Below are positions 15,620 through 23,920 of a DNA stretch of 32,203 bases, piece by piece; the stretch's first letter is position 1, and each line of letters begins with the position of its first letter. Location of the stretch: positions 1 through 32,203 of the forward strand of contig CAZRKC010000028.1 in assembly GCA_964600665.1 (NCBI GenBank), in the 5' to 3' direction. The notes under the pieces are model-generated. The model was not told the DNA's origin. It saw only the letters and a program-made list of their open reading frames with translations, and ran no database searches. The position numbers and the translations under genes are program-made. Source of the DNA: CAZRKC01 sp964600665. GTDB taxonomy: Bacteria; Bacillota; SLNR01.

Positions 15620-15817
15620 ATGTTAGGAAAAGTAAAATGGTTCAATCCTGAGAAGGGCTATGGTTTCATCGAGAGAGAAGATGGTGGCGATGTTTTTGTT
15701 CACTTCTCAGCGATTCAGTCTGAAGGGTTCAAGACTCTAAATGAAGGTGACCAGGTTGAATTTGAAGTCGTCGAAGGACAACGCGGCCCACAAGCTGCGA
15801 ATGTCATGAAAGTGTAA
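15620..15817 (+). CDS. cold-shock protein, CspA family
   Basis: 65 residues, one complete cold-shock domain. RNP1 is KGYGFIE and RNP2 is VFVHFSAI, the two single-strand nucleic-acid binding motifs; it begins MLGKVKWFNPEKGYGFI like other Csp proteins. Acts as an RNA chaperone in the cytoplasm. The start 15620 has AGGAGG 7 bases upstream; the ATG at 15614 is too close to it. Monocistronic, with its own promoter and terminator. Confidence 0.97.
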   Translation: MLGKVKWFNPEKGYGFIEREDGGDVFVHFSAIQSEGFKTLNEGDQVEFEVVEGQRGPQAANVMKV

Positions 15818-15844
15818 GCGATTAATCAACAACCGATAATCACC

Positions 15845-15878
15845 ACCCCCGGTCAAAATACCGGGGGTTGATTTTTTT
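15845..15878 (+). terminator. intrinsic terminator after cold-shock gene
   Basis: ACCCCCGGT pairs with ACCGGGGGT around CAAAAT, followed by TGA and seven T. Confidence 0.9.
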
Positions 15879-15985
15879 ATTGCCCTTGGTACGACAGGAA
15901 TTTTGCATTTTTTGCGGAATATATCAATAAGTCCCATGGATCACCGCACAGCAAAGGTTAGGACAACTGAAGGGAGTTGGACGCC

Positions 15986-16522
15986 GTGGAAGTGATCGTA
16001 AGAAGCAGGAACATCGACATCACAGACGGACTAAGAGACCATGTCGAAAAGAAGATCGGCAAATTACAAAAGTTTTTTGATCAAATACAGGAAGCACAAG
16101 TGACTCTCAATGTGGAGAAGGGACGACACATCGTAGAAGTTACTGTCCCGGTTAGTGGAATGATTCTCCGGGGTCAGGAAGAATCTGAGGACATGTATGC
16201 ATCAGTGGATTTAGTGGTTGAGAAACTGGAGAAGCAAATTGATAAGTATAAGACCAGATTAGAAAAACGATTTCGCTCAAACAACGGGAAAAGCAAATCT
16301 GTCAGTAGTACCATGACAGCTCCGGATGATACCGAAGAGGAACGTGTCGTCAAAATCAAACAGTTTATTGTCAAACCCATGCAAGTTGATGAAGCGATTA
16401 TGCAGATGAACCTGGTTGGGCACGATTTTTTCGTTTTTTTTAATTCAGAGTCAGAAGGAATCAATGTAGTCTATAGAAGAAAAGACGGAAATTATGGGTT
16501 GATTGAACCTCAACTGAAGTAG
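15986..16522 (+). CDS. hpf: ribosome hibernation promoting factor, long form
   Basis: 178 residues. The N-terminal ~100 residues are the ribosome-binding domain (VIVRSRNIDITDGLRDHVEKKIGKLQKFF), then a charged linker (KSKSVSSTMTAPDDTEEE), then the C-terminal dimerisation domain with VKIKQFIVKPMQVDEAIMQMNLVGHDFFVFFNSE and VVYRRKDGNYGLIEP. Long HPF both inactivates 70S ribosomes and pairs them into 100S dimers in stationary phase. GTG 15986 is preferred because AGGGAG lies 9 bases upstream; TTG 15977 would touch that site. secA and prfB follow further downstream in the same direction. Confidence 0.96.
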   Translation: MEVIVRSRNIDITDGLRDHVEKKIGKLQKFFDQIQEAQVTLNVEKGRHIVEVTVPVSGMILRGQEESEDMYASVDLVVEKLEKQIDKYKTRLEKRFRSNNGKSKSVSSTMTAPDDTEEERVVKIKQFIVKPMQVDEAIMQMNLVGHDFFVFFNSESEGINVVYRRKDGNYGLIEPQLK

Positions 16523-16527
16523 TCAGG

Positions 16528-16558
16528 AACCGGCCCTGCAGGGCCGGTTTTATATTTT
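16528..16558 (+). terminator. intrinsic terminator after hpf
   Basis: AACCGGCCC pairs with GGGCCGGTT around TGCA, followed by a T-rich tail. Confidence 0.9.
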
Positions 16559-16560
16559 CA

Positions 16561-16601
16561 GAATTGTGTTGAATTGTGTTTTTATATTCACATTTATGTG
16601 A
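16561..16601 (+). repeat. tandem direct repeat and palindrome upstream of unknown gene
   Basis: GAATTGTGTT occurs twice in direct tandem (16561-16570, 16571-16580), followed at 16588-16601 by the palindrome TCACAT-TT-ATGTGA. The cluster lies 40-80 bases before the start codon at 16643, where an operator or activator site would be expected. No regulator is assigned and no good promoter match is seen. Confidence 0.5.
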
Positions 16602-16642
16602 TAAATTGAATGTATATTTATGAAACACACGGGGGGTAACTG

Positions 16643-17755
16643 ATGAGCCGGACAGTAGGTGTCATCATATTTGAAGGTGGAGACAAATCCGATGGTTGGG
16701 AAATGAGGATGCATCCTTATCGGCAGTTACTGACGGTACGGACATGCATGAAGTTTCTGAAGCAACCACTGGCAAGTCCGGTAATTGTTGCGACCAACTA
16801 TGTGGATTTGATGGAGGAGGCCCATCTGGCAGGTATTCAGATTTTTGACACCAGCGAGTGGCCTGAATTCCATTTTGGTGAAGTCCTTGCCCGTATCATC
16901 GATGCGTACGACTTAAAGAAAGTTGTATGTCTAAGTGGTCCAAGCGTACCCTTGATGAACGAAGATGAAGTTTTGGATTTACTCCTGTCGGTATCAGATG
17001 GAGATCAGGTTGTCTGGTCAAATAACCCCCAGTCAGCAGATATTTCTGGATTTTCACCTGCCTCGGCGATTCATCGGATTCATCTACCTGATATCGATAA
17101 TCCACTACCTGGATTATTAAAGGATCAAGCAGGTTTGGCAGGATGTTTATTACCGATATCGGTGGGGTATAGTTTTGATGTGGATACGCCTTCAGACTTA
17201 GTCTACCTTACTTTTCACCCTGATTGCCCTGAGCCATTAAGGGTGATGGTTGGGCATGAGGGCTGGGACAGAACGAGAGTATCGGCTGCAACAAAGGTTT
17301 TAGCCACAGAAAACAGTGAAGTATTTTTTTCCGGACGTGTAGGCCCTTGGATTATCACTTATATTAATGAGCGCTTACGCTTCAGAACCCGGGTCATATC
17401 AGAGGAGCGGGGAATGAAAGCATTGGGCAGAGAATATGACGGTCAGGTACATAGCATACTGGGAACATTGATCGACCTCATGGGTCCTGACGGGTTTTTT
17501 GAGTATCTCGCATCATTTTGTGATGCTGCTTTTATTGATACGAGGGTTGTTTATGCACATTGGAAGATACGTGCTTCAATCCATGATCGATTTTCATCGG
17601 ATCTCGGTTTGTATGCGGACATCAGCGACCAAAGGATTCGTGCGCTAACATTAGCCGCTTCTCGTGCAAGCATCCCCGTGGTGCTGGGCGGACATTCAGC
17701 TGTTTCAGGGGGACTTATGGTGCTGATAGATGCGATCTTAAGAGGGAATATTTGA
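16643..17755 (+). CDS. conserved protein of unknown function, possible nucleotidyltransferase-like N-terminal half
   Basis: 370 residues, no signal peptide or membrane span. The first ~190 residues alternate strands and helices (TVGVIIFEGG; VIVATNYVDLMEEA; KKVVCLSGPSVPLM) and end in YSFDVDTPSDL, which recalls the 'DiDTPeDl' segment of MobA/CofC-type nucleotidyltransferases, but the GxGxR-type N-terminal loop is missing. The second half (~195-370) contains FFSGRVGPWIITYINERLRFRTRVISEERGM and a glycine-rich VVLGGHSAVSGGLM. I do not recognise the family. Start 16643 follows GGGGGG at a suitable distance. The next gene is 95 bases away in the same direction. Confidence 0.7.
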   Translation: MSRTVGVIIFEGGDKSDGWEMRMHPYRQLLTVRTCMKFLKQPLASPVIVATNYVDLMEEAHLAGIQIFDTSEWPEFHFGEVLARIIDAYDLKKVVCLSGPSVPLMNEDEVLDLLLSVSDGDQVVWSNNPQSADISGFSPASAIHRIHLPDIDNPLPGLLKDQAGLAGCLLPISVGYSFDVDTPSDLVYLTFHPDCPEPLRVMVGHEGWDRTRVSAATKVLATENSEVFFSGRVGPWIITYINERLRFRTRVISEERGMKALGREYDGQVHSILGTLIDLMGPDGFFEYLASFCDAAFIDTRVVYAHWKIRASIHDRFSSDLGLYADISDQRIRALTLAASRASIPVVLGGHSAVSGGLMVLIDAILRGNI

Positions 17756-17850
17756 TTTTTTGGTAAAATACGAATCTTTTTGCAGCTTAAGAGGAAAAAT
17801 GCAAGAGCTGTCGAAAGCACTTAGGAAGGACCTGATAGGAGTGAGGGCTG

Positions 17851-18534
17851 ATGGGGATGCAAGCTGAAAAAAGACAGATATTTGCCGAATATGAGCGTTT
17901 GATTGGGAAAATCAAAGGTGTTGTTTCAGCTAAAATCATCACAGGCCGGGATGATACGATTCAGGAAATTCATATCCTTGCAGGTCAAAACCGGAGCCCA
18001 AAGCAGATTGTGAGAGATATTGAATCGTTGTTCATGGCGCATTACGGGCTGAGTATCGATCATAAGAAAATCAGTATTGCTCAGCTTGATGCCGAAACGA
18101 ATCGTGAAGTCTCTCCTTCAAGATTAGTGCTTCAGGGACTCAGTGCTTCGATGAATCGGCTTCGGGCGGATGTCAAGGTATCTTTGCGTTATGGGGAGGA
18201 CGAGTTTGAGGGTTTCTTTTCCGGCCCTCGCTCCCAAGGCAGTCATTTGAGGATCGTTGCTCAGGCTACATTGGCTGCCGTCCAGCAATGTGTCAAGACC
18301 GATTGCGTTTTGGCGATTGAAGATATTTCCCATGTAAGGCTTGCAGACCGTGATGCAGTCACGGTTGCTGTTTCGATGATCACGACTGAAGGCGAAGATA
18401 TTCTCTTAGGAGCGGCTTGGGATCGGGGGGATGAACGGGACGCTGTCGCCAAGGCACTGTTGAGTGCGCTGAACCGGCGTATTCCCATGCTGATGGCGGA
18501 CTGTCAAGAGGTTATCACTGCAAAGTGGCAATAA
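17851..18534 (+). CDS. conserved hypothetical protein
   Basis: 227 residues, soluble. Residues ~10-80 form one unit: IKGVVSAKIITGRDDTIQEIHILAGQNRSPKQIVRDIESLF followed by YGLSIDHKKISIAQL. This pattern of two strands and a helix looks like a small ferredoxin-like fold. Residues ~95-225 form a second unit with repeated 'T(x)AAVQQCV', 'AVTVAVSMITTEGEDILLGAAW' and 'AVAKALLSALNRRI' that resembles dimerising hypothetical proteins. I do not recognise a function. Start 17851 has GGAG 9 bases upstream; ATG 17857 is an alternative. It lies upstream of the small peptide ORF and the HD-GYP gene. Confidence 0.75.
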   Translation: MGMQAEKRQIFAEYERLIGKIKGVVSAKIITGRDDTIQEIHILAGQNRSPKQIVRDIESLFMAHYGLSIDHKKISIAQLDAETNREVSPSRLVLQGLSASMNRLRADVKVSLRYGEDEFEGFFSGPRSQGSHLRIVAQATLAAVQQCVKTDCVLAIEDISHVRLADRDAVTVAVSMITTEGEDILLGAAWDRGDERDAVAKALLSALNRRIPMLMADCQEVITAKWQ

Positions 18535-18655
18535 ATTAATATATCGATTGGACCGGCGAAGGGTCAATGTTTCGAACAGAATACCTCGAGCGGAGCGGTT
18601 TGCCTGTTTCCTATAGCGAATCGGAAGCGGAGTATAACCGTAGGGGGTAATGACT

Positions 18656-18733
18656 GTGAGATTGACGAAAGTTCTTCTTGCTCTTATGGCTTTAATTTTA
18701 GCCGGCGGTGCAAATATTAAATGGGGTTGGTAA
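18656..18733 (+). CDS. small hydrophobic peptide ORF (25 aa)
   Basis: GTG 18656 to TAA 18733 encodes 25 residues: MRLTKVLLALMALILAGGAN, then IKWGW. AGGGGG lies 8 bases before the GTG; ATG 18650 in the same frame would give 27 residues but sits too close to the site. The basic start, Leu/Ala-rich core and Ala-Gly-Gly end look like a signal peptide or a single membrane span with a short aromatic tail. It lies 59 bases before the HD-GYP gene. Too short to be sure it is translated. Confidence 0.5.
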   Translation: MRLTKVLLALMALILAGGANIKWGW

Positions 18734-18792
18734 TCCAATAGCATTTATTCCCCTTTGTCGGTCCAATTTACTTTTAGCGGAGCTGATTATTC

Positions 18793-20052
18793 GTGAAACA
18801 TAGCAAGATTGTATGGGCATATATACTTTTTATAATCGGGTCGGGCATATTTCTTTTGAATCAGATCAGACCGGAATTTACTTGGGCTACGGTTCAGGGA
18901 ATTCTGATTTTTTCTGCCCTTTCGCTTGTAGCAGAGGCAACCCCGGTTCGTCTTCCTCGCGGCGAGGGGAGTGTATCGATCGGGTTTGTTTTTATTTTTG
19001 CGAGTATATTAATTTTTGGCGCTGGTGTTGGTGCCTGGGTTGCAGCATTGGGTACCATCAGTATCAAAGAGGTAAAAGGAGAGATATCTATTGAGAAAAC
19101 CCTCTTTAACCGCGCCCAACTAGCAATATGTGCCGGTATTGCGGGGCTGGTTTATGTGGGGTTGGGCGGAGTACCAGGGTCCATTCAACTGCCGCAGGGC
19201 ATTATCCCGATGATTGCCAGTTCAGCTGTTTATATGCTGCTGAATATCAGCATTATGGTGGGTGTGATGGCATTGGCGCAAGGGATATCACCCCTTGGGA
19301 TGTGGATGGTCAACTTTCGATGGTTGACGATGAATTATCTGATGTTAGCTCCACTGGGTGTCCTCATATCCAATGTTTATCTCAATATCGGGCTTATCGG
19401 AGTTCTTGCATTCATGTTGCCACTCTTCCTTGCTCGGCATTCATTTCAACGATATATCGATATGCAGGATGTCTACCTCAGCACAGTGACAGCGTTAGCG
19501 ACATCCATCGATGCAAAAGACCCTTACACAAAAGGTCATTCAGACCGAGTGAACCAATACACCTTGAAAATGGCGAGGCAGTTAAAACTACCCGAAGACC
19601 AACTGGATATGTTACAATATATGAGCCTACTTCATGATATTGGCAAAATCGGGATCAAAGATAGTGTTCTTAACAAGCCAGGGAAACTGACCGAAGAAGA
19701 GTTTGATGAAATCAAGAAACATCCGGAAGTCGGGTATAGAATTATTTCTGAGATCAAATACCTGTCCAAAAGTGCGGAGGTCGTCAGGCACCATCACGAA
19801 CGGTATAATGGCATGGGGTACCCCAGTGGCCTCATTGGGGAGAAGATCCCCCTGGGCTCCAGAATCATTTCTGTGGCGGATGCGTATGATGCCATGACAA
19901 CGGAGCGGCCGTACAAAAAAGCTATGACTCATGAAGAGGCACTCCTAGAGCTGAATAGGTGTTCTGGAACGCAGTTTGATCCCCGAGTGGTCAAAGCATT
20001 CATCGAAGTATTCGGGGACCCTGAAAGCATGGCAAAAGGGAAGAATCGGTAG
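18793..20052 (+). CDS. membrane HD-GYP domain protein (putative c-di-GMP phosphodiesterase)
   Basis: 419 residues. Residues ~1-215 hold about six hydrophobic spans (for example ILFIIGSGIFLLNQI, IGFVFIFASILIFGAGVGAWVAAL, LIGVLAFMLPLFLA), a membrane sensor region. Residues ~225-400 are an HD-GYP domain: LLHDIGKIG with H281-D282, then HH(E)RYNGMGYP with H334-H335-E336 and the GYP tripeptide, and SVADAYDAMTTERPY. All expected catalytic residues are present, so hydrolysis of cyclic di-GMP is likely. Start GTG 18793 has CGGAG 11 bases upstream. The signal it senses is unknown. Confidence 0.92.
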   Translation: MKHSKIVWAYILFIIGSGIFLLNQIRPEFTWATVQGILIFSALSLVAEATPVRLPRGEGSVSIGFVFIFASILIFGAGVGAWVAALGTISIKEVKGEISIEKTLFNRAQLAICAGIAGLVYVGLGGVPGSIQLPQGIIPMIASSAVYMLLNISIMVGVMALAQGISPLGMWMVNFRWLTMNYLMLAPLGVLISNVYLNIGLIGVLAFMLPLFLARHSFQRYIDMQDVYLSTVTALATSIDAKDPYTKGHSDRVNQYTLKMARQLKLPEDQLDMLQYMSLLHDIGKIGIKDSVLNKPGKLTEEEFDEIKKHPEVGYRIISEIKYLSKSAEVVRHHHERYNGMGYPSGLIGEKIPLGSRIISVADAYDAMTTERPYKKAMTHEEALLELNRCSGTQFDPRVVKAFIEVFGDPESMAKGKNR

Positions 20053-20057
20053 TATCC

Positions 20058-20086
20058 TTGCGTCAACAGTGCATTGATGGTAGAAT
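20058..20086 (+). promoter_or_regulatory. candidate secA promoter
   Basis: TTGCGT at 20058-20063, a 17-base spacer, TAGAAT at 20081-20086. It begins just after the HD-GYP stop codon. Confidence 0.65.
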
Positions 20087-20101
20087 ATGTGTGTCAATTC
20101 C

Positions 20102-20127
20102 ATAAGGAACCGTATGGTTCCTTATTT
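20102..20127 (+). terminator. hairpin in the secA leader or terminator of HD-GYP
   Basis: ATAAGGAACC pairs perfectly with GGTTCCTTAT around GTAT. Only three T follow, so it is a weak terminator. Because it lies downstream of the candidate promoter at 20058, it would sit near the 5' end of the secA transcript. Confidence 0.5.
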
Positions 20128-20158
20128 CGCATGGACGGGTTACAGGGGAGGTCATGTT

Positions 20159-22804
20159 ATGCTCGGTTTTCTGAAGAATTTGCTTGGGAATGAGAATGAG
20201 CGAGAGATTAAGAAAATCATGCGTACTGTCGAACAGATAAATGAGCTTGAGGACGAAGTCAAAAGGCTGACTGATCGGCAATTGTATGAAAAAACCCCGT
20301 ATTTCAGGAACTTGCTGGCAAATGGCAGGACCCTCGATGATATCTTGCCGGAAGCTTACGCTGTGGTGCGAGAGGCATCGCGCCGGACTTTGGGTATGCG
20401 CCATTTCGATGTTCAGCTCCTTGGCGGTATTGTTTTACATCAAGGGAAAATTGCGGAAATGAAGACAGGGGAAGGGAAGACGCTGGTGGCTACCTTACCG
20501 GCGTATCTAAACGCATTATCTGGAAATGGGGTTCATATTGTTACGGTTAATGATTATCTGGCGAGCCGTGACCGTGAATGGATGGGCAGAATTTACCGCT
20601 TCTTAGGACTATCTGTGGGTTTGATTGTGCATGGCTTGGACTATGATGAAAAGAAAGCAGCGTATCAATCTGACATTACATATGGAACGAACAATGAATA
20701 CGGATTTGACTATCTCAGAGACAATATGGCGTTACACAAAGACAATCAAGTTCAACGAGAGTTAAGCTATGCGATCGTGGATGAAGTGGATAGCATTTTG
20801 GTTGATGAAGCAAGGACTCCGCTGATTATTTCAGGGGCGGGAGAAAAATCCACTGACTTATATTATCGTTTTGCTCAAATTGCCCCGAGGTTGAAGGATG
20901 AAATTGATTATAATGTGGATGAGAAAGCGAATACAGTTGCGCCAACGGAAGAGGGCATCGGAAAAGTTGAACGTATGCTGGGCGTACCCAATCTGTATGA
21001 ACACGAAAATATGGATCTATCTCATTACCTGAATCAGGCACTGAGGGCATACGCTTTGATGAAGTGTGACCGGGATTATATTGTAAAGGATGGGCAGGTC
21101 ATCATTGTTGATGAGTTTACGGGTCGTTTAATGTATGGGCGACGGTACAGTAACGGATTGCATCAGGCAATCGAAGCCAAAGAAGGGGTTAAGATTGAAA
21201 AAGAAAGCCAAACATTGGCAACTATCACGTTCCAGAATTATTTCCGGATGTACCGCAAATTGGCCGGGATGACCGGGACAGCTGAAACTGAAGCCGAGGA
21301 ATTTCGAAAGATCTACAAGCTGGATGTTATTGTCATTCCGACCAACGAGCCGATGATTCGAAGCGATTTGCCGGATGTTATTTATAAGAATGAAAAAGCA
21401 AAATTTAAAGCAGTGGTTGATGAAATTGCCGAACGGCACCAAGTTGGTCAACCAATGCTAGTTGGGACCATCTCCATTGAAAAATCGGAACATCTCAGTG
21501 GCTTATTGAGTAAGAAAGGAATACCTCACCAAGTACTTAATGCAAAATACCATGAACGGGAAGCGGAGATTGTTGCCCAGGCAGGACGATTGGGTGCAGT
21601 GACTATCGCAACTAACATGGCTGGTCGTGGAACTGATATCGTGCTAGGTGGCAATGCAGATTTTATGGCCGCACAAGAGATTCGGCGAAGGGAAACGAAA
21701 GATGCGTCTGATATTCCTGATGCCGGGGAAGTCGAACGGGAAGCATTAAGAAAGGAATTGGTAGCAGAGTACCGGAAGCAGACTGAAGCTGATGGGAAAA
21801 GCGTGATTGAGAACGGGGGTCTGCATATAATCGGGACTGAAAGACATGAGAGCCGGCGTATTGATAATCAGCTTAGAGGCCGGGCAGGTCGTCAAGGTGA
21901 TCCAGGCTCATCACGGTTTTACATATCCCTTGAAGATGACTTGATGCGTTTATTTGGCGGCGATAACATTGCGGTGGTTATGGAAAAGCTTGGGATTGAA
22001 GAAGATCAGCCTATCGAACACGGAATCATCACCCGTGCTATCGAAAATGCGCAGCGACGGGTGGAATCCAGGAATTTTGAAGCGAGAAAGCATGTACTTG
22101 AATATGATGATGTGATGAATCAGCAACGTGAGGTCATCTATCAGCAAAGAAGGCAGATTTTGGAAGGTACGAACTTGAAGGGTCAAATATGGGATATGAT
22201 TGCAGGGTGTATCCAACGGGGCCTCGATATTTTTGCCGACCCTAAGATCTATCCAGAAGAATGGGATCTTGCAGGGCTTATTGAATATCTTGAGGGAATC
22301 TATATGCCACCCAAGGTAATGATTCAAAGTGAATTGGAACGCTACACACGAGAAGAGCTTCAGCAACTGATCTATGACCGCTCGCTGGAACTCTATGACT
22401 ATAAGGAAAAAGATCTAGGTTCTGATACGATGCGCGAACTGGAACGTGTTGTGATGCTGCGGGTTGTTGACAGCAAGTGGATCGATCATTTAGACGGGAT
22501 GGATGATCTCAGAGAGGGAATCGGTCTTCGGGCGTACGGGCAGCGGGATCCTTTGACTGAGTATAAGTTTGAGGCATACGACGCCTTTCAGCAAATGATC
22601 GAATCGATTCAGGGTGACATCGTTCGGAATATCTTTCATGTAAATATCGTCAAACAGCCGAAAGAACGAAAATTCGTGGATAACCGCAATGATGCAGGTA
22701 CGGTACAACCTATCGTCAAAAAAGATAAGAAAGTCGGCCGGAATGATCCATGTCCCTGTGGAAGCGGCAAGAAATATAAAAAATGTTGTGGGAAGGAAGG
22801 ATAA
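20159..22804 (+). CDS. secA: preprotein translocase ATPase SecA
   Basis: 881 residues, normal SecA length. MKTGEGKT at 101-108 is Walker A, DEVD at 208-211 is the DEAD-type Walker B, and GTAETEAEEF, IATNMAGRGTDI and RGRAGRQGDPG are helicase-type motifs of the second nucleotide-binding fold. The C terminus ends in the zinc-binding SecB/phospholipid motif C865-P-C867-GSGKKYKK-C876-C877. It drives protein export through SecYEG at the membrane. Start 20159 (MLGFLKNLLG) has GGGGAGG 7 bases upstream; an in-frame start at 20087 would add 24 residues not found in the family. prfB begins 2 bases after the stop. Confidence 0.98.
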   Translation: MLGFLKNLLGNENEREIKKIMRTVEQINELEDEVKRLTDRQLYEKTPYFRNLLANGRTLDDILPEAYAVVREASRRTLGMRHFDVQLLGGIVLHQGKIAEMKTGEGKTLVATLPAYLNALSGNGVHIVTVNDYLASRDREWMGRIYRFLGLSVGLIVHGLDYDEKKAAYQSDITYGTNNEYGFDYLRDNMALHKDNQVQRELSYAIVDEVDSILVDEARTPLIISGAGEKSTDLYYRFAQIAPRLKDEIDYNVDEKANTVAPTEEGIGKVERMLGVPNLYEHENMDLSHYLNQALRAYALMKCDRDYIVKDGQVIIVDEFTGRLMYGRRYSNGLHQAIEAKEGVKIEKESQTLATITFQNYFRMYRKLAGMTGTAETEAEEFRKIYKLDVIVIPTNEPMIRSDLPDVIYKNEKAKFKAVVDEIAERHQVGQPMLVGTISIEKSEHLSGLLSKKGIPHQVLNAKYHEREAEIVAQAGRLGAVTIATNMAGRGTDIVLGGNADFMAAQEIRRRETKDASDIPDAGEVEREALRKELVAEYRKQTEADGKSVIENGGLHIIGTERHESRRIDNQLRGRAGRQGDPGSSRFYISLEDDLMRLFGGDNIAVVMEKLGIEEDQPIEHGIITRAIENAQRRVESRNFEARKHVLEYDDVMNQQREVIYQQRRQILEGTNLKGQIWDMIAGCIQRGLDIFADPKIYPEEWDLAGLIEYLEGIYMPPKVMIQSELERYTREELQQLIYDRSLELYDYKEKDLGSDTMRELERVVMLRVVDSKWIDHLDGMDDLREGIGLRAYGQRDPLTEYKFEAYDAFQQMIESIQGDIVRNIFHVNIVKQPKERKFVDNRNDAGTVQPIVKKDKKVGRNDPCPCGSGKKYKKCCGKEG

Positions 22805-22806
22805 TT

Positions 22807-23920
22807 ATGTTTGAAGAACTTCGCCGTAGTTGGGAGGAACTGGAAGAACGCTTTTACGCGCTCCGGGACTCCCTTTGACATAGACGGTAAAAAGTCAAAA
22901 GTGGCGCAATTGGAGGAAATCACGGCTCAAACTGAGTTTTGGAATGACTCGAGTACCGCGCAAAAGACTTTTGGCGAATTAAACGGATTGAGACGTTTTT
23001 TGGATCATGTCAACACCATTCATGAAGCGGTGTCGGATACTGGCGTGATGTTGGATTTGGTGGAGGAAGAGCAGGACACATCACACATAAATGAAATATC
23101 CCGGGATCTTGACCATCTTTTGAAGGAGTTAGACCGATTCGAAGTCATGGTTTTGTTAAATGAAAAATATGATGTGAACAATGCGATTGTATCACTCCAC
23201 GCCGGAGCGGGTGGAACAGAAGCGCAAGATTGGGTGCAGATGCTTTTGAGGATGTACACACGTTGGGCGGAAAGATGGGAATATAAGGTTCAGGTCATAG
23301 ATTTGTTACCAGGAGATGAAGCCGGTGTTAAAAGTGCTACGATTATGATTCAAGGCGAGAATGCCTATGGATTCCTAAAGTCAGAAAAAGGAGTTCACCG
23401 CCTTGTCCGGATTTCACCTTTTGACGCATCAAGAAGGAGGCACACATCGTTCGCTTCAGTGGATGTGATTCCGGAAATCGAGGATAGTATCGAAATTAAT
23501 ATTGATCCAGGAGATTTGCGGGTCGACACCTTCCGGGCAAGTGGTGCCGGTGGGCAGCATGTCAATAAAACAGATTCGGCGATTCGAATCACCCACATAC
23601 CATCGGGGATTGTGGTGGAATGCCAGAGTGAACGTTCTCAACATAACAATCGTGAAACTGCAATGAAAGTACTCAGAGCGAAGCTTTTTGAACGACAACT
23701 ACTGCAGCAAGAACAAGAATTAGCTGATGTTCGAGGTGAACAGCAAGACATCGCATGGGGAAGCCAAATTCGTTCGTATGTATTTCAACCATACAGCTTG
23801 ATCAAGGATCATCGGACCAATGTTGAGATTGGTAATGTCAACTCGGTCATGGATGGGGGTTTGGATGAGTTCATCTATGCATATTTGAGGTGGAAAGTGT
23901 TGAACAAAGATGGGCATTAA
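22807..23920 (+). CDS. prfB: peptide chain release factor 2, with programmed +1 frameshift
   Basis: About 370 residues after a +1 shift. The ATG at 22807 opens MFEELRRSWEELEERFYALRDSL and hits in-frame UGA at codon 24 (22876-22878), in the classic context CTT-TGA-C. Skipping one T continues as DIDGKKSKVAQLEE to 23920. The main body has the tripeptide anticodon region SPFDASRRRHTSF and the catalytic GGQ (residues 248-250) in SGAGGQHVNKTDSAIR. RF2 ends translation at UGA and UAA, and the shift lets it regulate itself. The ribosome binding site AAGGAAGG overlaps the end of secA, so the pair is coupled. Confidence 0.97.
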
